Part shown: one piece after another, positions 41,301 to 53,300 of the stretch
How the letters are laid out: the number at the start of each line of letters is the position of its first letter
Numbering within the stretch: the stretch's first letter is position 1
Source: Arcuatula senhousia
Lineage: Eukaryota; Mollusca; Bivalvia; Mytilida; Mytilidae
DNA length: 64,000 nucleotides
Reading direction: 5' to 3'
Assembly (NCBI GenBank): GCA_963971305.1
Contig: OZ020313.1
Location: 22,207,260-22,271,259, forward strand
Translations under genes and position numbers: made by a program
The notes under the pieces: generated by a model
What the model saw: the letters and a program-made list of their open reading frames with translations, nothing else
Databases searched by the model: none
What the model was told of the DNA's origin: nothing

Positions 41301-44300
41301 CATGTGTCAAAAAACTTTGTCAGTCCACCATGAGCTGCATGTGTCCTAAACTATCCATATTTGTCCTCAACGTACAGGGTTCAACATGTTTGGGTCATAT
41401 CATGCTGGGCTTGGTGAAGCTTTTTATTTGTGATATGTGTCCAGTTTACGGCAATGTAGCAAAGTTTTGCATTTTTATTTATGATACATCATGATGGTTT
41501 AAATGTGTAAATAAAGCAACAAAACTTGCAGGTGGTCAAGTCTTGAACTTGTTCTTAATATTTCTAACTTCTAGTTGGTATTTATTAACATTATTAAACT
41601 GTTTTACCTTAGTTTTCACTTCTGGCTTTATATTAATTAACCAAAATTTATGCTCTGTTATAAAAAGGAAATGGTTTACGTATATAGTATGTTGAAACAC
41701 CTATAAGAATTTTCATTGCAAGTTTTAAGAAAGCTAGTTCATTTGACTACTTTATCAGGATCACCCCTTATTCTATCATTGTTATCTCACTTGCAGTTAA
41801 AGCTTATTTTGTTTACCAAAGCTAAGGATTTTGTAGTCATTATGTTTCCCCCTTAGTGTGGAGACCTATTGATTTTGTTGAATCAATCATTTTGTCTGTC
41901 ACAAAGTTATTCTGCTCAACACCTCTGAAACTAATCAACAGAATTTAGTGAAACTTGGTAGGTATCAAGAACACCATAGCTTGTTGTGCATATTACTAGG
42001 AAGTTTTGATCCTCAAATGTTTTGTTAGATTTATGCCCTTTTGAACATAAATTTTTTCAGCTTAAGTCAACATAGTTGTTGGGCATCAATTGACCAGGAA
42101 ATTTTATTCCTCAAAGTGTTGTTGGAGTTACAGACCTTTGAAGAAAGTTAATTTTGGGCGAAAAAAATGAAACTAAAACATAAGACTAGTTTCATTGCAA
42201 CATTTTTTGCTGGATTCTACAAAGTGAAAAATCCAGGTTATCAAATGGTGAATGTCAGGCAGGCAGGCTGAGGCTGGGAAATAATTTTCATAACAGTTTT
42301 CTCAGCAACTACTAATCACAGCCTCGAGATATTTTGCATGCAGCATCAGCATAGCATCCCATATACAGGGATACAATTTCAGGTCTGTAGCTAATCTACT
42401 TTCTGTTAAACGAAATCTGGCCATTTTTTACTTGGACATATGTTGCAGTAATAACAATTTGTTTGAAGAAATCTCTTATGAAGTCCACAAGAAAAAGTTG
42501 AAAATTTCTTTAATATTTTTCAGTCAGGAGAGAGTTTCAGACTGGTGGTTAACAGTATAAATTATAATTCAAATTATGTATACTGGCATCAACATTTGTG
42601 TAAAATTATCCTATGACCATTAAAAATCATTACTTACTTCAGCAAACCTCCATGAAACAACAGGTTTGTTTGTGTGCCTGTGTGCTTGTTTAGCCAGATT
42701 GTGTTAATATCTGTGTGCTTGTTAGCCAGATTGTTTAAAATATCTGTGTGCTTGTTAGCCTAATTGTGTTGTGTGTTTGTTAAAAGATGCCCTGGCACCT
42801 CTTTAAGAACTTATTTAAATGTTTATATGATCTTTTTATAAATTTATTTGTTTACTGCTGATGTATTTATTGCAATGCAATTTTAAGATTTTATGTTAAT
42901 TGTATACTGCAGATGCATGTAACAATGATATTGTTTTTGGTTATTTTTACCTGCGTCACCGAAGGCGAAAGCAGGTCTAGTACTTAGTTGGGTCACTCCG
43001 TCCGTCCGTCCGTCGCGCTATGGGGTGCCTGTCTTGTGTAATCTGAAACTCAAAAACCAAGCGCTAGATCATTCTGAAATTTTACACAGTGGTTATAGAT
43101 ATATTGAAGATGTGCACCTCCTCTTTTGGGGTCATTTTATAATTTTGTTTAGAAATTAGGGGCCCAAAAGGGGCCAAAAAAGTGCATACATGTGATTCTT
43201 CCGCCAGGAGACAAAATCTCCCAACTTTTTTACCCATCTCCCGTTCTCCCGACTTTTTGTGAAATCTACCGCTTTTTCAGGACATGACAAAATTTTAGTT
43301 TCATAGATATTTAAATTGTTCAGTCATAAAACATTTCCGGTGTTTTGGGGGGTTTGTTAATTGGACAAACGTTAATTTAACATGTTAAGGTGTTAATTGA
43401 AGGTTTATTGCCATAATTGACCTGATAATTGTATAAACAATTGCAGATTTCTCAGTGAAGCCATATTTATTTGGCACACGCTATTGTCCTCAATTGACAC
43501 TCAAATGCAATTTTAAGGAGCGTTGAAAATCTCCCATTTTTTTGTCCAATCTCCAGCCAAAAGAATCAAAATCTCCAGCTTTGTCATCACGGATCCGTCA
43601 CATGTATGAAAGTGACATTTTAATTTGTTTCCACAATAACTTTTGTTTTGGTTGACCAAATGCTATGAAACTTTAAAGTAATGTTATTTACCATAAAAGG
43701 AAAGGCATGGCTGATTTTGGATGTCCCTTCTTTTTTCGTTTAGAAATTAGGGGCCCAAAAAGGGCCAAAAAAGCTACTTTTTTATTAGCTCACCTGGCCA
43801 AAGGCCAGGTGAGCTATTGCCATCACTTGGCGTCCGTCGTCGTCGTCCGTTGTCATAGTCGTCGACGTCCGTCGTCGTCGTCGTTAACTTTTCTTCAAAC
43901 TTCCTCTCCTCTGAAACGGCTGCACAGATTCAAACCAAATTTGGTCTGGTGGTACTTTAGGGTATCCCCCACAGAACTGATGTGGGGATTTTTGATTCGT
44001 CGAAAAACATGGCTGCCATTGCTAAAAATAGACCAGGGGGTCAGACTACTGTTTTTGGCTTGTAAATCAAAGTTTTAGAGATAGATGAAATCTGATGCCA
44101 CACTACTGCTTCAGCATCAAAAGCTCTACAAAAGTCTCCTTTGAGTCGAAGTTGTCAGTTGACCCCTTATGGGAGTAACGGCCCCTTAAAGGTGAACAAT
44201 AGCATTTTTTCATGTTTTTGGCCTAAGAATGAAAACTATTGCAGATAGAGAGAAGCTGTTAGTTGCTTAAATGTTCAGCTCATTTAGCTCTACAAAAGTC

Positions 44301-47300
44301 TCCATAAGGTCAAAGTTGTCAGATGACCCCTTATAGGGGTTATGGCCCCTTAAAGCCAAAAAATAGAGTTTTTGGCCTATAGAATGAAATTATTGCAGAT
44401 AGAGAAAAGCTGTTGCTTGCTTAAATATTCAGCTTGTTTAGCTCTACGCAAGCATTCATAGGGTCAAAGTTGTCAGATGACTCCTGATAGGGGTTACAGC
44501 CCCTTAAAGGCAAAAAATAGTGTTTTTGGCCTATAGAATGAAAACTATTGCAGATAGAGAAAAGCTGTTGCTTGCTTAAATGTTCAGCTCATTTAGCTCT
44601 ACAAAAGTCTTCTTAGGGTAAAAGTTGTCAGATGACCCCTTATAGGGGTTATGGCCCCTTAAAGGCAAAAAATAGTGTTTTTGGCCTAAAGAAAGAAAAC
44701 TTTTGCAGATAGAGAAAAGATGTTGCTTGCTTAAATGTTCAGTTTAATTAGCTCTATAAAATATTCTTAGGGTCAAAGTTGTCAGATGACCCCTTTAAGG
44801 GGTTATGGCCCTTTAAAGGTGAAAAATAGTGTTGTTTGCTTTGGAATGAAAACTTTTGCAGATAGAGAAAAGCTTTTTATTGCTTAAACATTCAGCTCAT
44901 TTAGCTATATAAAAGTCTTCAAAGGGTTGACATTAAATCCAGGTGAGCGATTCAGGCTCCTGGGAGCCTCTTGTTTGTTTCCACAATAACTTTTGTTCTG
45001 GTTGATCAAATGCTATGAAACTTTACAGTAATGTTACTTACCATAAAAGAAAGGATGGGCTGATTTTGGGTGTCTCCCTTTTTTGTTTACGACTGAGGGC
45101 CCATAAGGGGCAAAAATGCAACTTTTTTTTTGTATGGTCCGATTTCAATTTTTTTTTTATAAGTTAATTTTTGTCATATATTGGATATAAAATGGAGGAT
45201 ACAATTTTTTTTACCCACCTTTTCTGTTTAGCAATATTAGGGGGACAAAAGGGGAAAAAAAGAAACTATTTTTTTTGTCTTATGTTTTTAAAACATCTAA
45301 TGGGTGGCATGTGACAAATATGCTTTGTAATATTAAAAACAAAAGAATATGGAATATGTGCCAGAAAGACACAATCCACATATTGAAATGTTTTTGATAA
45401 ATGTACAACAGCAAAATTTCATTGCGTGTAAAGGGCTTTTCTGGATTAACCTTCATCAGACACGCTAGGGATATGAAACTTGGAAAACCGGTAGAATATT
45501 AGATTTGATAAAACAAAAACAGAAGCCAAAAATGACCAAACAGATAATATTATCAAATTTTAAAGAAACAGCCAAATGTTGTTAAATTTTGGCAATATGT
45601 AAACTGTGTCTTTCCAACACATATAAGTCCACCATAGGATGCAAGTGTCAAAAATTATTGGCTGTCCATATCAATCTCAACCAGTTGTGAAAAAATATTT
45701 CTCACCTCTAGAGAGAAATTTGTTCTCAGCGTAATTGCACGTGCAATTGATGAGCGACCTTTTGCAATTTCTTACCTGTAAACATTAGAGAAAAACCTTC
45801 TACAACTTTATTCTCGATGATTATGGAATTTCTAACATCTCGAGAAATAAATTTGATATTTTAATCGCTTGGCAAGCCTCGCCATTAAAATAATCAAATT
45901 TATTTCACTCGATGTTAGAAATTCCATAATCAACTCGGTCGCGTTGTAGAAGCTGTATTTCTAAGACTTTTGTGGAAAATGAATTTCTTGAAAAGTATAA
46001 TAGCTAGGCATCTGATATTTGGTATACAGACAGTTCAGGTAATGGTCTACACAACTGTCACCATGACTTATTACCTTGACCCCAGTTTTACACTCCAGTG
46101 ACTTTGTGAACTTAGGTTGGGTTTTTTAGGCTGTAAATGTGTATGCAAGATTTTTGTGGAAAAAAAGTACTTGTAAAGTATATGTAGGCAACTGATATTT
46201 GGTATACAGACAGTTAAGGTTATGGTCTACACAATGTTCACCATGCTGTGTGACGTTGACCCTCTTTTCACACTTCAGTGACTTTGTGAACTTAAGTCTT
46301 TTTCAGGCAGAAAACTTCTTTGTAAGACTTCTGTGGAAAATGAATTGCTTGAAAAGTATAACAGCTAGGCATTGGATCTTAAGGATATTGATTAATTAAA
46401 TTAGGGTTTATGGGTCTTCCACCATGTCATCTGACCTTGGCCTCATTTCTACAATAAATGACTGTTAATATTATTATTTTTGGTGTTCAGTCTTTTATGT
46501 TATTTTAGTCTGTTTCTCAATGACTATGATATCTAGAATCATGATTTTGCATTTTGGTTGGTCCACGGGAAAATTTCTAGAATTTAGGAATGAATAGTTG
46601 AATAGCAGGCAAGACATACTTTAGTGTTAACTCTTGTTTTACACATTTAAAGCCTCCATTACAAAAGACTATAACCTTACTAGGATTTTGACCTCATATT
46701 GATATCCCATTCCAATCCATATAAAAAATATGCCTAGAAACCAAATTCCAAAGAAATTTGACAAAGTTTACCTTTGGTCGGTCCATGTGAGTTATTGCCA
46801 TCTCTCTGATATTGTTTGCCTTTATTTACCTCAAAAGTAAGGCTTTCCCCACAATGTCCAAAAATGGCACAATTTTTTCCCAAATGAGGAATAGAATTTC
46901 CCAGAAGATAGTATTTGAAGCAGAAAAATGATGAAGGATATTTTTGTACCAGCTGAATGATTGCTTTTTATTTACTTTTCTCTAAGAATTCTTTAACACA
47001 ATTCAGTAATTATACTTAGAATAAAAGTTTTATACATAGGATGCTTTATAAAAAATTCTCTGTAAATGATCTTATTTTCCCAATAAAAAAGGGCATTTTT
47101 CATCGTCTGTGGTCGGTAAACAGTTTTTTGGAAATCTTCTCTGAAACTACTGAACAGAATTTAATGAAATAATCTCGGGATTTGTTTGAGTCTTATGTAT
47201 TGCATTTTTAGTCTTGGGCCATATACAAGACAGCAAGCAGTGACATCTGGTCATGTTGAAGAATGCTGGCTGTTTTCCATTGTGATTTTTTAAACTGCCG

Positions 47301-50300
47301 TTTCTTTAATGTTGGTTGTGTCGTGTACACTTATTCCACATCTCTTTATCGTCTATTGGTATTATTGATACTAAGAGTGTCCACACAAAAGTTTGTGTTT
47401 TGATTTTTGAACAATCAAAAACATTACTGCATTTGCTAAAAATAGACCAGAATAGACAAAAATATGACTGCAAAACATTTATGGATGTAAAATGTTGTGG
47501 CATCAGTTTGGTTTAGAAATTTGGTTTCCACGCAATAACTTTAGTTGTGGTTGACCAATTGTTCTACAAATTTGATATAATGTTTGTAACCACTAAAGGA
47601 AGCTTGGAATTGCAATTGGGGTTTCAGAAAAAAGGGCCTAAAGGGCCTTAAACAGGTGTATTGACAAACTTTCTGTAGAATGTTTATTTTTCATCTGATT
47701 TCGATCATTCTTTTTATACCCCGCCACACGAAGTGGCGTGGTATTATGTTATACCCTCAGTTTCTTTCGGTATCGGTGTATCTGTCCGTCCGTCTGTCCC
47801 CCGGTTTCCGACCAATAACTTGAAAACACATCAAGGGATTTTAATTATATTTTGCACAGCTGTTTGATATAATAAAATACAGGTCAGGTTCGATTTCCAG
47901 CATGATCCAAAAATAGTTTTGAAAAATCAAATTTCATGAATTTTTGAGTTTCCAAGTGATAAATTAAAAACACTTCAATGGATTCCAATGATATTTTGCA
48001 CAGCTGTTTAGTACAATAAATTACAGGTCAAATTGAATTTCCAGCATGATCTGAAGAATAGTTTTTGAGAAAGGCCACTTTGAAAAATCAAAATTCATGA
48101 ATTTTTGGCCGGATTTCACAGAGTGAAAAAATCCGGATTATAAAATGGTGAATGTCGGGCAGGCAGGCAGGCTGGGAAATAATTTTCGTAACAGTTTTCT
48201 CAGCAACTATAAATCACAGCCACTTGATATTTGTTATACAGCATCAGGTTGGGGTCCCATAACATTGGATATGATTTCAGGTATGTGGCTAACCTACTTC
48301 CTGTTTAACGAAATCTGGCCATTTTTGACTTCGACAGATTTTTGAGTTTCCAACAGATAGATTGAAAACACTTCAAGGGATTCCAATGATATTTTGTACA
48401 GCTGTTGAGTACAATAAATTACAGGTCAAGTTCAATTTCGAGCATGATCTGAAAAATAGTTTTTGAGATTGGCCACTTTGAAAAATTAAATTTCATGAAT
48501 CTTTCAGTTTCTGACTGATAACTTGAAAACGTGTCAAGGGATTTGAATCCTATTTTGCACAGCTGTTAAGTACAATAAAATACAGGTCAAGTTGAATTTC
48601 CAGCATGATCTGAAGAATAGTTTTTGAGATTGGCAGAAAAATCTAATTTTATGAACTATTGATATTATATCGTGGCAGGGTATCATTTATTGTCCCATTA
48701 CATGCCCTATTTTTTATTGTAATGTAATTTATCATACATTTAGCTTTGATACCGCTAAATTTGTTCGTGTGTAATAGACGGAAACTTACAAGCCATATCT
48801 TGACAAGGGACTTGTTTGCCATATCAAACCATCGAGTGCACGAAAGTATGCAAATAATGGCCATATCAAGACCTCGCGTGCACAAAAGTGGGCTAATATG
48901 CCATATCAAGGTCTAGAGCCTCACTTTAAAATTTGACGTCACAGTATATAAATAGTACATTTGTATCATTATTTGTTTGCTGAAAATGTATGATAAAAAG
49001 ATTAGGACACAGGGTTTCCCATATCAGGTCCTATATCATTCTTTGACCTAATATAAGAGTCTCGGAATGATATGGGACTTGATATGGAAAACCCTGTGGA
49101 ATAATCTATATATATTCCTCACTATATTCTGTTAAACTATGTGTGTCAATTGTTTTTATGTATCATGCATGGTAACATCGCTATTCGCTACGTGGGGACA
49201 GTCAAAGCGATACCCCAAAAAATCAACTTTTTTTATTTGTGGTCAGATTTTCAAATGCTTATTTTCATTTAAATGTTTTTTTTAAATCCCTGTTTGGGTT
49301 TTCAATCAGATTTGCAATAATTCCTGCTGTTTAGAGAAATAAGGGGTCGAAGGGGTAAAAAATGAAAATTACAATAGTTTTCCTTAAAGGGTGGTATAAA
49401 TATATAAAAAAAATCAAATATGCATTGAAATCCATCACAGAATGCATGTATCAAAAATACAGCATGGGCTGTATGTGTTCAAAGCATTTGACAATCCATA
49501 TTGGGCCTCTAACAATTACAGGGTTCAAGATGTTGTTGTCATATCATGCTGCACTCGGCTTAGCTTTTAATTGGCTTGTAAATCTAAAAGTATAAGAATT
49601 AGAAAAAAACCTAGCGCTCTGGCTAAATTTATTTGGAGCGGCCTTAAAACAATTTGTAAATATCATCTGTATCACAAAGTGGAAAAGTAAAACAAATATT
49701 TTGAATAAGTTTTCCTAATTGAGCTGAACTCAAACAATTTAAACGTACAGTGTCTTTAAATAGATGCTAGGATTCAGAATAGGCAACACCAGCTTGTCTA
49801 ATTATACTGAAAATAGGAAGATGTAAATATTGATAATTTTCTATTTGAAGGTAGTGAATGAGATGTCATCAGCTGCTGGGTTGACATGTGATGTTGATCC
49901 AACTCTTATTAATGCTTTAAGACAACAGAAAAGTGGTAAGTACAGGCAGACAGACATAAAGGTTCATTAAGGTTCTGAATTTTATACTGTAAATTGGGAA
50001 ATTTTTGCTCTGTCTTCATTTTGCAGAAGGACAATTTTCACACAATTTTAGACTTAACATTATTGTCCATTGACAACAATGGAAGGCAACTGTATTCACA
50101 CTGTTTAATTTTAGGCCTAGCAAGGTAAATTGGACTAGAAAATGTGTTTATGAGCCACAGGATGGCCCTCCCATTCTTGAAATATCATTGACCCTCAATT
50201 TATATTACCTGGGATATGGACCTTTACCAGGAAATTAATCAAAAAAGTGTAAATAAAGGTAATAACAAAACTACCTAACTTGTATGATCTATCTCATAGT

Positions 50301-53300
50301 CCAGAGAAAATGACAAAAACGAATCAGTCATACCGGAGAATTGGTGGATCCCAATGGTCCTAACTTGGTACAGGCATTTTAAACGAAATGGTGGGTTAAA
50401 CCAGGTTTGATGGCGCCAAACATCCCTCTTCCATTGCGATCTTAGGATCCGGTAATGACCATAAAACACAACATAGTTGTGAGACACAATAAGGATATTA
50501 AAGTGATCATCTCAGTACAGCAGACCAGTCAAACACTAATTAAAACAATTAATCACCATATCTTTTAACTCAATTTTGAACTTTTCTGCTATTGGCTGAT
50601 AACGAAGAAAGAAATTTTATAGGGATCGTATGAGACATATTTTCTTATAGCCCTGCTCCAAAAGTCAGTCACGAAGAAATAGGTGTCTGATAAAAAAATC
50701 ACTGTGACCTTTTTTCTGGTGGGTGGTGCTGTGTTACCACGACTCCTCTAGAAGTGAAATATCATTAACTGCTAACATATAGTATTCGAGATAGGGACCT
50801 TAACCAAGAACTTAACTAAAGTCATTCATGCCTCAATATAGGTCACAGTGACCTAATTTCATTTGGGTATTGTCATGTTACCCAAAATATGTCTAGTGGT
50901 GAATTACCATTGACCCTCAACATGTAGTATCTGAGATATGGATCTTAATCAAGAACTTAACCAAAGTCATTCATGCGTAAAATATAGGTCACAGTGATCT
51001 AATTTCTAGTTGGTGGTGTCACCTTACCCAAGACACATCTAGTGGTGAAATATAATTGACCAGCAACATCTAGTTTTCAAGTCATGGACCTTAACCAAGA
51101 ACTTAACCAAAGTCGTTCATGTATAAAATATAGGTCGCAGTGACCTAATTTCTAGTGGGTGGTGTAGCCCTACCCAAGATCCATCTGGAGGTGAAATATC
51201 ATTGACCACCAACATCTAGTATCCGAGTAATGGACCTCAGCCAAGAACTTTAACCAAAATGTTATGGACGGACGGATGGACAAGGGTAAAACTATATGGC
51301 AGGTCCACATATGTGGTCATGCCATAAATATGGAGAAAAATAAAACTGCTGGGCAAAGTTCCTGGCTTACAGTACCTGAATGTATTTTCATTTGTGTTGA
51401 CATTATAGTTCAGCAAATATTACAAATTGTTGGTGTTGGCAGAAAGAATGACATGAAAATTGCTTTTTCTTAGCAATCATTGCAGATGCGAGCCCTATTG
51501 CATTATGCATGTTTTGAGATGTCCCAGAAAAAATACTGACATGAAAACCAGAACATGTCTTCATTTGCAGGGCAAATAATATAAAAGGCACAGAGCAAGT
51601 AAAACAATCAACCCTCTGGCTAATTAAGAAAACATCACCGTCTCTGGTGCAAAGTGCAAAAGTGGTAAAAGGCAGAGCTAAATCTAAGCACTAAAATAAA
51701 GAATGATCTGTTTTTCACCAATTTGAAACATATCAATTTTGTTCGTTTGCTCCGTCCACTTAAATATTTGGTAACAAATACGTAATTTGGCTCCACCCAC
51801 TTGAATATATATGACGTATTGATTAAATCAAAGGTTAAAGGTCTAAGTGTACATCAACTGGCCATGGTGTATCGATATATGACATGTAGTGCACATTTAT
51901 ATCGTATTTATTATAGGGGTATTAGATTGTACCTCTTAGTTTAGACACACTGTTTACACAACCTGTATAGCATTTAATACATTGAAGCCATAATTATAAA
52001 CGATGAATATTCTGTAATAGGTCCTCTGGTTGGAATATTGCCTGACCGATTTACCCTGTCTAGACGATAAAAAAACACGAAAATCAGATAGCTATATGAC
52101 TACTTAGGGCTCTTCCCAAAATAAGTAATGTAAAGGAGTGATAAAACCCCCTTTCATCCACTTGTTTATCATGTTTATCTTTACACAAACATTTCTATCT
52201 AAACATCTTCAGCCTTTTCCGGGCATCCTGGTGAATATCGTATTCAGCCTTGGCTTTCGGCTGATCCAGGTCATGGCAAATGATTAAGCAGATTTAATGC
52301 TTATTTAAAGAACAAATGTTATATCTCAAATATAAAAAGAAATGCTAGAAATATGCAGAAAATAAAAAACAAATTCGGATTGCAACTCAGCCATCTGTTA
52401 CCATTAGTACAAATTTAAACCACTGATACTCATCTCACAAAACCTGACAGAATCTGAATGTTTACATTTACTCCAGTGTGTTTTTGTATGCCTAAGAAGT
52501 ACAAAATTTTGTGACAGGGATATGATGCCGAATCCCTAAATATTTTGAGGCCAATTTAGGGCCTTAATGCTCCTCCTCCTTTGTGTTTGTATAATGTTAT
52601 GGCAATGTTGTTGTCATCTGCATTGTCATCTTGGGACATTTGGTTTCTGTGCGTTAACTTGAGTAGATAACTGATTGTTATTGAATATTGATAATGTGTT
52701 TTTATCTACTAAAGAAATGTTGGAATTGCATTTGGGGTTTCTTACCTCTACTGTTTCAGGCTAAAAAGGGTGTATTGACAAAACTTCTGTAATTTTTTTT
52801 TTCTGATTTTGGTAATTCTTTTTAGCTCACCTGACCCGAAGGGTCATGTGAGCTATTGTCATCACTTGGCGTCCGTCGTCCGTAAACTTTTTACAACGTT
52901 AATTCCTCTGAAATCATAAGTCCAATTGAAACGAAACTTGGTATGGTTGTTCATTAGCATAGGGTACTTAGAACTGATGTGGGAATTTTTTATTCGTTGT
53001 AAAACATGGCCACCGTGGCTAAAAATAGAACATAGGGGTAAAATGCAGTTTTTTGCAAATAACACCAAAACAGCTACAGATATTAAAATTCTGGCAGGGT
53101 AAAAGTGATCAGCACCTCAAGATCTACCTACCCTGAAATTTTGAAGAAAATCCAACAAACCATGTAGGAGTTATTGCCCTTTTTGTGGATTTTTTGCACA
53201 TTTTGCACCTGTTTAGCTCAATATCTTGAAAACTATACAAGATATTTGAGAAATTTGAATTGTATATTGTTAAGCACAATATGTAATAGTGTCAACGTTC

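Larger units (their letters stand above)
35252..41428 (+). mobile_element. Family B element blown up by nested insertions
   Basis: A degenerate B head (ATACAAAGGCAAAAAATTACGG) and one B unit run to 35450, where family A starts in the run CCCCCCCTTTTT. B-like sequence returns at 40180-40213 and 40931-41400 (TTCTGGTCCATTTTGAAA, AGGGGCCAAAAGG). The B tail block ends at GCTTTTTATT (41419-41428). Its own DNA is about 0.7 kb; the other ~5.5 kb is inserted: two family A elements (one holding a third), a 2,061-bp DNA transposon and a Penelope-like fragment. Confidence 0.65.
42950..45320 (+). mobile_element. Family I head joined to family B-type units, with two insertions
   Basis: Head ACCTGCGTCACC-gaagg-CGAAAGCAGGT then CCGTCCGTCCGTCCGTCG (42950-43015). 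The interior is B-like (GTTTAGAAATTAGGGGCCCA; GTTTCCACAATAACTTTTG). It is interrupted by the 424-bp element at 43185 and by family A at 43787, and resumes at 44974 (TTTGTTTCCACAATAACTTT). It fades out by about 45320 without a clear tail. Confidence 0.6.

Noticed and set aside
35653..44078. Two similar ORFs of 110 and 123 codons (35653-35985 and 43707-44078) that look like a conserved protein
   Set aside because: They are the translated head and lead block of two copies of family A; similarity comes from the repeat, and the frame does not persist in other copies.
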